A DNA stretch of 64,000 nt from Micromonospora siamensis (lineage in GTDB: Bacteria; Actinomycetota; Actinomycetes; Mycobacteriales; Micromonosporaceae). The first letter of the stretch is position 1. Every line of letters starts with the position of its first letter. The stretch is from NCBI RefSeq assembly GCF_900090305.1, contig NZ_LT607751.1, forward strand, positions 2,914,001 through 2,978,000. Reading direction: 5' to 3'. This document shows, in pieces, positions 31,589-38,868 of this stretch. The translations under genes and the position numbers were made by a program. The notes beneath the pieces were generated by a model. The model made no database searches and had not been told where the DNA came from. It saw nothing but the letters and a program-made list of their open reading frames with translations.

Positions 31589-32050
31589 TCAGGGGGTCGG
31601 CCGGTCCACCGAACCGCGCCACGCGCCGGTCTCCTGACCGCGCCGCTCGATGAACGTCTTGAACCGCTCCAGGTCACCCTTGGCCCGGCGGTCGACCACG
31701 CCCAGCTTGTCGCCGGCCTGCTCGACCACGCCGTGCGGCTCGAAGTCCATCTGGAGGGTGACCCGGGTGTGCCCCTCGTCGAGGCGGTGGAAGGTCACCA
31801 CGCCGGCCTGCTGGGTGCCGCCGGTGGACTTCCAGGCCACCCGCTCGTCGGGGAGCTGCTCGGTGATCTCGGCGTCGAACTCGCGCTTGACCCCGGCGAT
31901 CTCCACCGTCCAGTGGGTCATCGTCTCGGAGAGCTGCCGGACCTCCTGCACGCCCTCCATGAAGTGGGGGAACTCCTCGAACTGGGTCCACTGGTCGTAC
32001 ACGGTCCGGATCGGGACCGCGACGTCCACGTGCTCGACAACGCCGCTCAT
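31589..32050 (-). CDS. SRPBCC (polyketide cyclase/START-like) family protein
   Basis: A 153-residue START-fold protein: VVEHVDVAVPIRTVYDQWTQFEEFPHFMEGV is the standard first strand and helix, and a long C-terminal helix (KGDLERFKTFIERRGQ) closes the ligand cavity. These proteins bind or modify hydrophobic ligands; partner unknown. AAGGAGG precedes the ATG. It follows the DUF2795 gene by 52 bases on the same strand, so both may be driven by the SigB-type promoter at 32530. Confidence 0.9.
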   Translation of the reverse strand: MSGVVEHVDVAVPIRTVYDQWTQFEEFPHFMEGVQEVRQLSETMTHWTVEIAGVKREFDAEITEQLPDERVAWKSTGGTQQAGVVTFHRLDEGHTRVTLQMDFEPHGVVEQAGDKLGVVDRRAKGDLERFKTFIERRGQETGAWRGSVDRPTP

Positions 32051-32102
32051 GCAGGTTCCTCCTTCGTCCGCCGGTGCTCGGCCGGATCGTGGGCCGATCC
32101 GG

Positions 32103-32519
32103 TCACCAGCGGGTCGTCTCGTTCTTGTGCCCGAGCGCGGCCCACACCTCGGAGATCGTCTGGTAACGGGTGCCCTCGGGGAGCCGCTCCAGGGCGGCCA
32201 CGATGTCGGCCGGCGCCTGGTTCTCCAGGGCGTTGGCCACCAGCGCCGCACGGTCACCGGGCAGGGCGGTCATGGTGATGAACCGGCCCAGCCGACTGCG
32301 CGCCTCCACGTCCTCGGAACTCATCCCCTGCGGGGAGCCGGTACGCAGGTCGCCGGCCGGGGCGGTGGTGGCGCCCGGCTGGTCCTCACCGGCCGGCTCC
32401 GCCTCGCGGAACTCCTCCACGCGCGAACCACCGGTTCCCGGTCCCTGCACGAGCCCGGCCACGTCCTGGCTCATGTTGTCGTCGACCCGGGGCGAGTGCT
32501 TGCTGCTGCCTCGTTCCAT
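32103..32519 (-). CDS. DUF2795 domain protein
   Basis: A 138-residue protein. The N-terminal 75 residues are disordered and polar; the C-terminal 60 hold a DUF2795-type domain (LPGDRAALVANALENQAPADIVAALERLPEG, then YQTISEVWAALG). The family is small and of unknown function, with a fold of short helices. The ATG at 32519 has no ribosome-binding site and lies 10 bases after a near-consensus SigB-type -10, so a leaderless message is likely; an ATG at 32474 is an alternative start. Confidence 0.85.
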   Translation of the reverse strand: MERGSSKHSPRVDDNMSQDVAGLVQGPGTGGSRVEEFREAEPAGEDQPGATTAPAGDLRTGSPQGMSSEDVEARSRLGRFITMTALPGDRAALVANALENQAPADIVAALERLPEGTRYQTISEVWAALGHKNETTRW

Positions 32520-32529
32520 GTCGTGAGCG

Positions 32530-32554
32530 GTACCCGGGCAACGGGCCGGCAAAC
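32530..32554 (-). promoter_or_regulatory. SigB-type promoter (GTTT-N15-GGGTAC)
   Basis: On the minus strand GTTT (32554-32551), 15-base spacer, GGGTAC (32535-32530), followed after 10 bases by the ATG of the DUF2795 gene. Confidence 0.75.
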
Positions 32555-32583
32555 CGGAGCGCCGCGAGACTGGCACCACATCG

Positions 32584-33564
32584 TCACGAATCAGCCGGTT
32601 CCCGGGGCGGCAGGATCGGCTCACCGGGATCCTTCGCCCCGCTCTGCAACACCCGCCCCCGCTGCAACTCCGCGTTGATCTGCACCCCGAGCATCAGGGC
32701 GCAGTTGGACAGGTAGAGCCAGACCAGGAACGCGATGACCGCGCCCAGGCTGCCGTAGGTGACGTCGTACGAGCCGAAGTTCGCGACGTACAGGCCAAAA
32801 CCGAAGGAGGCCAGCAGCCAGGCCAGCAGCGCCACCGCGCCGCCCGGGGTGAGCCAGCGGAACCGGGGCTGGCGCACGTTCGGCGCGATCCAGAACAGCA
32901 GGGACAGCAGCACCATCACCACCATGGCCAGCGCCGGCCACTTCGCGACGCTCCACAGGGTACGGCTCAACCCGCCCGCCCCCACCAGGTCGCCGACCGC
33001 GTCGGCCACCGGGCCGCTGACGATCAGGCCGGTCGCCACCACGGCCAGCAGCAGCAGCGACAGCGCGGCCAGCCCGATCTGGATCGGGCGCAGCTTGTAG
33101 ACCGGCCGGCCCTCCTGCACCCCGTAGATGGCGTTCGAGGCCCGGGTGAACGCCCCGATGAACCCCGACGCCGACCAGAGCGCGCCGAGCAGACCGAAGC
33201 TCAGCAGCACCTTCGCCCCGCTCTGCTGGTCGACCACCCCACGGACCACGCTCACGAAGCCCTCGTTGCCCACCACCGAACCGGCGCCGACGTCCCGGGC
33301 CAGGTCCAGCACCGTGTCCACGGTCCGCTCGCCCTCGGAGACCAGCCCGACCAGGGCGACCACCACGATGGTGGAGGGGAACAGCGCCAGCACCCCGTAG
33401 TAGGTCAACGCGGCAGCCCAGTCGGCGCAGTTGTCCTTGAGGAAGTTGCGCCCGCTGCGCACCAGCACCCCGCGCCAGGTGCGCCAGCTCAACTGGCGTA
33501 CCCGGCGGGGGATCCGCCGCTGTGCGCCCTGCGGCGCCGCGGCCGGCTCCGTCGTCGCTGCCAT
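32584..33564 (-). CDS. YihY/BrkB family membrane protein
   Basis: A 326-residue integral membrane protein with six hydrophobic helices. Family motifs: NFLKDNCADWAAALTYYGVLALFPS near residue 40, GALWSASGFIGAFTRASNAIY near residue 128, and TYGSLGAVIAFLVWLYLSNCALMLGVQINAEL near residue 275. Often annotated as virulence factor BrkB or, wrongly, ribonuclease BN; transport or channel function is suspected. It has its own SigB-type promoter candidate 65 bases upstream. Confidence 0.93.
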   Translation of the reverse strand: MAATTEPAAAPQGAQRRIPRRVRQLSWRTWRGVLVRSGRNFLKDNCADWAAALTYYGVLALFPSTIVVVALVGLVSEGERTVDTVLDLARDVGAGSVVGNEGFVSVVRGVVDQQSGAKVLLSFGLLGALWSASGFIGAFTRASNAIYGVQEGRPVYKLRPIQIGLAALSLLLLAVVATGLIVSGPVADAVGDLVGAGGLSRTLWSVAKWPALAMVVMVLLSLLFWIAPNVRQPRFRWLTPGGAVALLAWLLASFGFGLYVANFGSYDVTYGSLGAVIAFLVWLYLSNCALMLGVQINAELQRGRVLQSGAKDPGEPILPPREPADS

Positions 33565-33628
33565 GCCCGCTCCCGTCGCCCCGGCCGCCGGACCGCTCGT
33601 TCATCGCCGGCGCGCACCGGTCGAGGCG

Positions 33629-33654
33629 GTACCCGGGCCGGAAAATCGACAAAC
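33629..33654 (-). promoter_or_regulatory. SigB-type promoter (GTTT-N16-GGGTAC)
   Basis: On the minus strand GTTT (33654-33651), 16-base spacer, GGGTAC (33634-33629), 64 bases before the BrkB-family start. Confidence 0.72.
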
Positions 33655-33727
33655 CCGACCCCGCGTTTGCCGGTGCCGCCGGGGGGAACGGTCCAGGCAG
33701 ACGCAATCGACGCGCAAGGAGGACGAG

Positions 33728-34141
33728 ATGCCCGGGCGCGAGGTACTGCCCAGCACGCTGCGGCGCTCCCCCCAGAAGGCCCAGCGCACCTGGGAGAAGA
33801 CGCACGACTCGGCCGTCGAGACGTACGGCGAGGGGGAGCGGGCGCACCGCACGGCGTTCGCCGCGGTGAAGCACGAGTTCGAGAAGGTCGGCGACCACTG
33901 GGAGCCCAAGGGCCGCAAGGGCCCGAGCGACCGGCAGGCGGCCGGCGGCGGCCCCGCCCGGCGCGCCCCCACGGCCGGCGGCGTGGACGCCAACGCCACC
34001 AAGGACCACCTCATGGAGGTGGCGAAGAAGCTGGACGTCCCGGGCCGGTCCCGGATGACGAAGCCGGAACTGGTCAAGGCGATCGAGAAGGCGAACACCC
34101 GGCAGACCGCCAAGGCCCGGGAGAAGAGCAAGGGTCGCTGA
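33728..34141 (+). CDS. ChaB family protein with Rho-N/SAP-like C-terminus
   Basis: A 137-residue basic protein. The ChaB domain is at the N-terminus (LPSTLRRSPQKAQRTWEKTHDSAVETYGEG, then AFAAVKHEFEKVGDHWEPKG, residues 6-63). A glycine/alanine-rich linker leads to a helix-extended-loop-helix resembling the Rho N-terminal domain (ATKDHLMEVAKKLDVPGRSRMTKPELVKAIEKA). ChaB is linked with the ChaA antiporter in enterobacteria, but the actinobacterial ChaB-Rho-N proteins are uncharacterised and probably bind nucleic acid. AAGGAGG precedes the ATG. Upstream GTTT-N14-GGGGAA is a weak stress-promoter match. Confidence 0.9.
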   Translation: MPGREVLPSTLRRSPQKAQRTWEKTHDSAVETYGEGERAHRTAFAAVKHEFEKVGDHWEPKGRKGPSDRQAAGGGPARRAPTAGGVDANATKDHLMEVAKKLDVPGRSRMTKPELVKAIEKANTRQTAKAREKSKGR

Positions 34142-34158
34142 CCCGACCGGGTACGCGA

Positions 34159-34190
34159 GGGAGTGGCCGTCGGATCCGACGGCCACTCCC
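34159..34190. terminator. Bidirectional hairpin terminator
   Basis: 32-base perfect palindrome (arms 34159-34174 and 34175-34190) followed by TTTCGTCT, between the convergent ChaB and aldehyde dehydrogenase genes. Confidence 0.85.
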
Positions 34191-34202
34191 TTTCGTCTCA
34201 GC

Positions 34203-35636
34203 TCACCAGTGCCCGCCGCCGGGGGCCTGGAGGTGCACCGTCTTGACGGTGCTGAACTCGTCCAGCAGTTCCGGCCCGTACCCGAAGCCCTGCCCGCTGC
34301 CGCGGCGTGGCTGCGCGGCGCCACCCGGCGCGCCCCCGAAGACCGCGTTGACCTTGACCGTGCCCACCGGCAGCTCCCGCCAGGCCCGCTGGGCGTGGCT
34401 CATCGACGGCGTCAGCACCGTGGCGGCCAGCCCGTACGGCGAGTCGGCGGCGCAGCGCAGCGCCTCGCTGAACGAGTCGACCACGACCACCGCGGCGACC
34501 GGCCCGAACGTCTCCTCGCGGACCAGGGTCATCTCGTGCCGGCAGTCGGTCACGACCGTCGCCGGATAGAACGCCCCCGGCCCCTCCGGCAGCACCCCGC
34601 CGGCCCGCAGCGTCGCCCCCTCGGCCACGGCGGCGGTCACCTGCCCGTGCACGTGGTCCCGGTGCCGCCGGTCCACCAGCGGGCCCAGCTCCGTGGACGG
34701 CTCGCGGCCCGGACCGACGGCCAGCGCGCCGGCCCGCTCGACCAGCGCGTCGACGAAGTCCTCCGCCACGTCCCGGTGCGCGTAGATCCGCTCCACCGCC
34801 ACGCAGATCTGCCCCGCGTTGGCGAACGAACCCATCGCCGCCTGCTCGGCCGCCCAGACCGGATCCACCCCGGCGTCCACGATCAGCGGGTCACTGCCGC
34901 CGTTCTCCAGCAGCGCCTTCGCCCCGGTACGGGCGCACGCCGCGGCGATCGCCCGGCCGGTGGCCGTGGACCCGACGTGGGCCACCACGTCCACCTCCTG
35001 CCCGGCCAGCGCCGCGCCCACCTCGCCGCCGCCCGTCAGCAGCGACAGCACCCCGGCCGGCAGCACGCCGTCCAGTGCCTTCGCCAGCAGCCAACCGGTC
35101 GCCGGGGTCCGCTCGCTCGGCTTGTAGAGCACCACGTTGCCGGTGACCAGGGCGGCGCCGAGCAGCCCGCAGGAGACCGCCACCGGGTCGTTCCACGGGG
35201 TGATCGCGGCGACCACCCCACGCGGCTCCGGCGCCATGAAGTCGATCGCGTCGGCGCTGCCGTGCAACGTCCGGCCGCCGCGCAGCGGCGCCAGCTCGGC
35301 GTACTGGCGCAGCGTGCCGATGCCCGCCTCGACGCCGCCCCGGGCGTCGCCCAGTGGCTTGCCCATCTCGGCGGTGACCGCCTCGGCCAGCTCGTCGGTC
35401 ATCGCCGCCACCGCGTCCGCGGCGCGGTGCAGCGCCGCCGCGCGTTCCGCCGCCGGCGTCACCGCCCACTCCGCGGCGACGCCGCGCGCCGCCTCCACCG
35501 CCTTGGCCACCTCGTCCGGCGTGGCCACTCCGACGGTGCTGACCGGGGAGCCGTCGGCCGGGTCGTGCACGACCAGTTCGCCCCCTTCGCCGCCCGCGCC
35601 CCACACTCCACCGATGAGCTGCTCAACCCTGTACAT
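34203..35636 (-). CDS. Aldehyde dehydrogenase family protein
   Basis: A 477-residue NAD(P)-dependent aldehyde dehydrogenase. Cofactor and catalytic features: ITPWNDPVAVSCGLLGAAL, NVVLYKPSERTPATG, VGSTATGRAI, the general-base Glu in LLENGGSDPLIV (ELGG replaced by ENGG), the nucleophile Cys in FANAGQICVAVERI, and REETFGPVAAV near the C-terminus. Oxidises an aldehyde to the acid; substrate not predictable. Divergent from a CrtI-like oxidoreductase with 72 bases between, both with stress-type promoter candidates. No good ribosome-binding site for the chosen ATG. Confidence 0.93.
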   Translation of the reverse strand: MYRVEQLIGGVWGAGGEGGELVVHDPADGSPVSTVGVATPDEVAKAVEAARGVAAEWAVTPAAERAAALHRAADAVAAMTDELAEAVTAEMGKPLGDARGGVEAGIGTLRQYAELAPLRGGRTLHGSADAIDFMAPEPRGVVAAITPWNDPVAVSCGLLGAALVTGNVVLYKPSERTPATGWLLAKALDGVLPAGVLSLLTGGGEVGAALAGQEVDVVAHVGSTATGRAIAAACARTGAKALLENGGSDPLIVDAGVDPVWAAEQAAMGSFANAGQICVAVERIYAHRDVAEDFVDALVERAGALAVGPGREPSTELGPLVDRRHRDHVHGQVTAAVAEGATLRAGGVLPEGPGAFYPATVVTDCRHEMTLVREETFGPVAAVVVVDSFSEALRCAADSPYGLAATVLTPSMSHAQRAWRELPVGTVKVNAVFGGAPGGAAQPRRGSGQGFGYGPELLDEFSTVKTVHLQAPGGGHW

Positions 35637-35646
35637 GCGGCAGTGG

Positions 35647-35671
35647 ATGCCCCCGCTCCGGCGAGGCAAAC
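35647..35671 (-). promoter_or_regulatory. SigB-type promoter variant (GTTT-N15-GGGCAT) for ALDH
   Basis: On the minus strand GTTT (35671-35668), 15-base spacer, GGGCAT (35652-35647), 10 bases before the ATG. The -10 deviates at one base from GGGTAT. Confidence 0.5.
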
Positions 35672-35673
35672 GC

Positions 35674-35699
35674 GTTTCGCCCGGTAACCGGCCGGGTAG
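35674..35699 (+). promoter_or_regulatory. SigB-type promoter (GTTT-N16-GGGTAG) for CrtI-like gene
   Basis: GTTT (35674-35677), 16-base spacer, GGGTAG (35694-35699), then 9 bases to the ATG. It is back to back with the minus-strand promoter at 35647-35671. Confidence 0.7.
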
Positions 35700-35708
35700 G
35701 CGGATCGG

Positions 35709-37343
35709 ATGACGTCGCCCGCCATCCCGACCGGTTCCGCCCTCCCGACCGGTGCGGAGAGCGTCGATGCCATCGTCGTCGGCGCCGGCCACAACGGCCT
35801 GGTCGCGGCGAACCTGCTGGCCGACGCCGGCTGGGAGGTGCTGGTGCTGGAGGCCACCGAGGCCCCGGGCGGCGCCGTCCGGTCGGCCCAGGTCACCGCC
35901 CCCGGTTACCTCAGCGACCTCTACAGCTCCTTCTATCCGCTCGGCTACGCCTCCCCGGTGCTGGCCGGGCTGGACCTGGACCGGTACGGCCTGCACTGGA
36001 CCAACTCCCCGGACGTGCTGGCGCACCTGCTGCCCGACGGACGGGCCGCGGTGATCAACCGGGACCTGGACACCACCGCCGCCTCGCTGGAGAAGTTCGC
36101 CCCGGGCGACGGCGACCGCTGGCGGCACGCGTACGCCGACTGGCGCGAGGTCTCCGGGCCGATGCTGGACACCATCACCAGGCCCTTCCCGCCGGTGCGC
36201 GGCGGGGTGGAGCTGCTGCGCCGGCTGCGGGTCGGCGGCGCGCTGCGGCTGGCCCGCCGGCTGGTCGTCCCGGTCCGCAAGCTCGGCGACGAGCTCTTCG
36301 AGGGCGAGGGCGGCCCCGCGCTGCTGGCCGGCTGCGCGCTGCACACCGACCTGTCCCCCGAGGAGGCCGGCTCCGGCGTGTACGGCTGGCTGCTGGCCAT
36401 GCTCGGCCAGGAGGTCGGCTGGCCGGTGCCGGTCGGCGGCGCCCAGAAGATCACCGACGCGCTGGTGGCCCGGCTGACCGAGCGGGGCGGGCGGATCCTC
36501 TACGGCGCCCGGGTCGACCGGGTGCTCACCGCCCGGGGCCGCGCCATGGGGGTACGGACGGCCGGCGGCAGCCGCTGGCGGGCCCGCCGCGCGGTGCTGG
36601 CCGACGTGCCGGCCCCCGCGCTCTTCCTCGACCTGGTCGGCGCGGACGCCCTGCCGCCCCGGCTGGTGGAGGACCTGGCCCACTTCAAGTGGGACGGCTC
36701 CACCCTCAAGGTCGACTGGGCGCTCTCCGCCCCGGTGCCGTGGACCAACCAGGAGGTGGCCACCGCCGGCACCGTGCACCTCGGCGCCGACCTCAACGGG
36801 CTGACCAGCTATTCCGGCGCGCTGGCCCGGGGCGAGGTGCCCCGCGACCCGTTCCTGCTGGTCGGGCAGATGTCGGTGGCCGACCCGAGCCACTCGCCGC
36901 CGGGCACCGAGTCGCTCTGGTCGTACACCCACCTGCCGTTCCGGCGGACGTGGCGGGCCGAGGACCTGGCCGGGCACATCGAGCGGATGGAGGAGGTGCT
37001 GGAGGCGGCGGCCCCCGGCTTCCGCTCGCTGATCGTCGGGCGGCACGTAGCCAGCCCGGCCGACCTGGAGAACGGCGACCCGAGCCTGGTGGGCGGCGCG
37101 CTGGGTGGGGGCACCGCGGCCGCGTACCAGCAGCTCTTCCTGCGGCCGGTCCCCGGCCTGGGCCGGGCGGACACCCCGGTGGACCGGCTCTACCTGGCCA
37201 GCTCCTCCGCGCATCCCGGCGGCGGGGTGCACGGGGCCCCCGGGGCCAACGCCGCCCGGGCGGCGTTGGCCCGCGACCGGGCGCTCACCGGCGGCCTGTA
37301 CAAGGGCGTGATCGGCGCGGCGAACCGGGCCGTCTACCGCTGA
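35709..37343 (+). CDS. FAD-dependent oxidoreductase, phytoene desaturase (CrtI/PYROXD2)-like
   Basis: A 544-residue flavoprotein. The ADP-binding motif is VDAIVVGAGHNGLVAANLL (about residues 19-37) with LVLEATEAPGGAVRSAQ; YLSDLYSSFYPLGYASPV follows, and the C-terminus has LYLASSSAHPGGGVHGAPGANAAR, the typical flavin-binding end of the CrtI/PYROXD2 group. The substrate could be a carotenoid or other hydrophobic compound, but no carotenoid genes are nearby. It probably starts within 10 bases of its transcript start. Confidence 0.92.
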   Translation: MTSPAIPTGSALPTGAESVDAIVVGAGHNGLVAANLLADAGWEVLVLEATEAPGGAVRSAQVTAPGYLSDLYSSFYPLGYASPVLAGLDLDRYGLHWTNSPDVLAHLLPDGRAAVINRDLDTTAASLEKFAPGDGDRWRHAYADWREVSGPMLDTITRPFPPVRGGVELLRRLRVGGALRLARRLVVPVRKLGDELFEGEGGPALLAGCALHTDLSPEEAGSGVYGWLLAMLGQEVGWPVPVGGAQKITDALVARLTERGGRILYGARVDRVLTARGRAMGVRTAGGSRWRARRAVLADVPAPALFLDLVGADALPPRLVEDLAHFKWDGSTLKVDWALSAPVPWTNQEVATAGTVHLGADLNGLTSYSGALARGEVPRDPFLLVGQMSVADPSHSPPGTESLWSYTHLPFRRTWRAEDLAGHIERMEEVLEAAAPGFRSLIVGRHVASPADLENGDPSLVGGALGGGTAAAYQQLFLRPVPGLGRADTPVDRLYLASSSAHPGGGVHGAPGANAARAALARDRALTGGLYKGVIGAANRAVYR

Positions 37344-37363
37344 CCGGCGGGTTCGCGCCGGTC
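37342..37363. terminator. Short hairpin terminator
   Basis: GACCGGCG (37342-37349) and CGCCGGTC (37356-37363) with a 6-base loop at the stop codon of the CrtI-like gene, between convergent genes. Confidence 0.6.
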
Positions 37364-37391
37364 AGCGGGTCGGCGAGACGGTGCCGGCCGT

Positions 37392-38159
37392 TCAGCCGGG
37401 CAGGTTGCGGTGCCGGCTGCGCAGCTTGAACGGCATCAGGGCGCTCTCCACCTTGGTGGCGGTGGTCATCTTCGACAGGCCGTCGCGCCGCTCCTCGAAG
37501 CGGATCGGCACCTCGAGGATGGTGTGCCCGAGCTTGGTGGCCAGGTAGTGCATCTCCACCTGGAAGCTGTAGCCGTTGGACTGGACCCGGTCCAGGCCGA
37601 TGTCGCGCAGCGCGTCGGCCCGCCAGATCTTGAACCCGGCCGTCAGGTCGCGGATCCGCACCCGCAGCAGGGTGTGCACGTAGAGGTTCGCCCAGCCGCT
37701 GAGCGCCCGGCGGTAGAGCGGCCAGTTCTCGTCCAGCTGCCCACCGGGCACGTAGCGGGAGCCGATCACGACCCCGGCCTGGGTGGAGAGCAGCGCGCCG
37801 AGCATGCCGGGCAGCGCCTCCGGCGGGTGGGACAGGTCGGCGTCCATCTGCGCGACGTAGTCGGCGCCGCCGTCGAGGGCGCGGCCGATGCCATCGACGT
37901 ACGCCCGACCCAGGCCCTCCTTGCCGGGCCGGTGAACGACCTCGATCCGGTCCGGGTGCTCGATGGCCAGCTTGTCGGCCACCTCACCGGTGCCGTCGGG
38001 GGAGTTGTCGTCGGCGACGAGCACCTTCAGCCCGGGCAGCGGCAGGGCGAGGAGCCGCTCGACCAGCACCGGGAGGTTGCCCGCCTCGTTGTAGGTCGGA
38101 ACGACGACGGTCAGGCGCGCGTCCCGCCACGGCGAGGGCAACTGCACGGGTTCGATCAT
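37392..38159 (-). CDS. Polyprenol-phosphate mannose synthase-like GT2 glycosyltransferase
   Basis: A 255-residue family 2 glycosyltransferase like dolichyl-phosphate mannosyltransferase (Ppm/DPM1). LTVVVPTYNEAGNLPVLVERL is the nucleotide-binding start, KVLVADDNSPDGTGEVA and VAQMDADLSHPPEALP hold the acidic residues and metal-binding DxD, and KIWRADALRDI with SNGYSFQVEMHYLATKLG and PIRFEERRDGLSKM complete the family pattern. It lacks the C-terminal membrane helices of the mycobacterial two-domain type. It would load mannose or another sugar onto a lipid carrier. GAGGA precedes the ATG. Confidence 0.93.
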   Translation of the reverse strand: MIEPVQLPSPWRDARLTVVVPTYNEAGNLPVLVERLLALPLPGLKVLVADDNSPDGTGEVADKLAIEHPDRIEVVHRPGKEGLGRAYVDGIGRALDGGADYVAQMDADLSHPPEALPGMLGALLSTQAGVVIGSRYVPGGQLDENWPLYRRALSGWANLYVHTLLRVRIRDLTAGFKIWRADALRDIGLDRVQSNGYSFQVEMHYLATKLGHTILEVPIRFEERRDGLSKMTTATKVESALMPFKLRSRHRNLPG

Positions 38160-38287
38160 GGCGATATCCTCGGTTTGCCGACAGGGTTCCCTGAGAGGGT
38201 AGCCACTGGCCCGGTGGCCCGCGGCCCAGGCTCCCCGTACGCACCGTATCCGCGGCTCGCCGCCCGCCCCACGGGCCGGGCGGCGGG

Positions 38288-38746
38288 TCACTCCTGCGGC
38301 TTCTGCCGCACCGCGATGTCGGAGAGCCGACGCAGCGTCTCCTTGTTCCGCTGGTGCAGCACCAGGTCGTTGAGCTTGTTGCGGAACCAGCGCAACGGCC
38401 CGGCGGCGAAGTCCTCGCCGAGCCGGACCCGGGTGGCGCCCGCGCCGACCGGCTCCAGCGCGAACGAGACGATCGCCTCACCCGCGGGCCAGAGCCCGGC
38501 GCGCAGCACCAGCCGGTGCGGCGCGTCGCAGAGCAGCACCGTCGAGGCGTCCTGGAGAGAGAGGGGCCACGGGCCGGCCCGGTGGTGCAGCTGGGTGCCG
38601 ACGCGCGGCCAGTCCGGGTCCACGTCGCGGACGTGCGCCGTGCCCACCACCCAGTCGCTGTACGTCCACCCGTCGGAGAGCACCTTGAAGACCTGCTCCG
38701 GGGGAGCCTGGATCACTTTCTCCACAATCGCCACGCGGCACCTCAT
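38288..38746 (-). CDS. SRPBCC family protein
   Basis: A 152-residue START-like protein: VIQAPPEQVFKVLSDGWTYSDWVVGTAHVRDVDPDW at the N-terminus, SFALEPVGAGATRVRLGEDF in the sheet, and a C-terminal helix (KETLRRLSDIAVRQKPQ). Ligand unknown. Start uncertain: ATG 38746, GTG 38755 and GTG 38737 (which has GAGGTG upstream) are all in frame. Divergent from the heptose operon. Confidence 0.87.
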   Translation of the reverse strand: MRCRVAIVEKVIQAPPEQVFKVLSDGWTYSDWVVGTAHVRDVDPDWPRVGTQLHHRAGPWPLSLQDASTVLLCDAPHRLVLRAGLWPAGEAIVSFALEPVGAGATRVRLGEDFAAGPLRWFRNKLNDLVLHQRNKETLRRLSDIAVRQKPQE

Positions 38747-38781
38747 ACCCCTCACGCCGGTACCGGTAACCGGGCGGCCGG

Positions 38782-38807
38782 GTTAGCTTCTCGGCGACGA
38801 CGGGTAA
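38782..38807 (+). promoter_or_regulatory. Possible SigB-type promoter (GTTA-N16-GGGTAA) before heptose operon
   Basis: GTTA at 38782-38785 and GGGTAA at 38802-38807. The -35 is imperfect (GGTT is one base upstream with a 17-base spacer). 61 bases before the ATG at 38869. Confidence 0.35.
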
Positions 38808-38868
38808 CGCCGCACCGACCCTCGGTGCAGCGGGACGGGTCGTGCCGGCCGGCGTACCCCGGCCGAAG

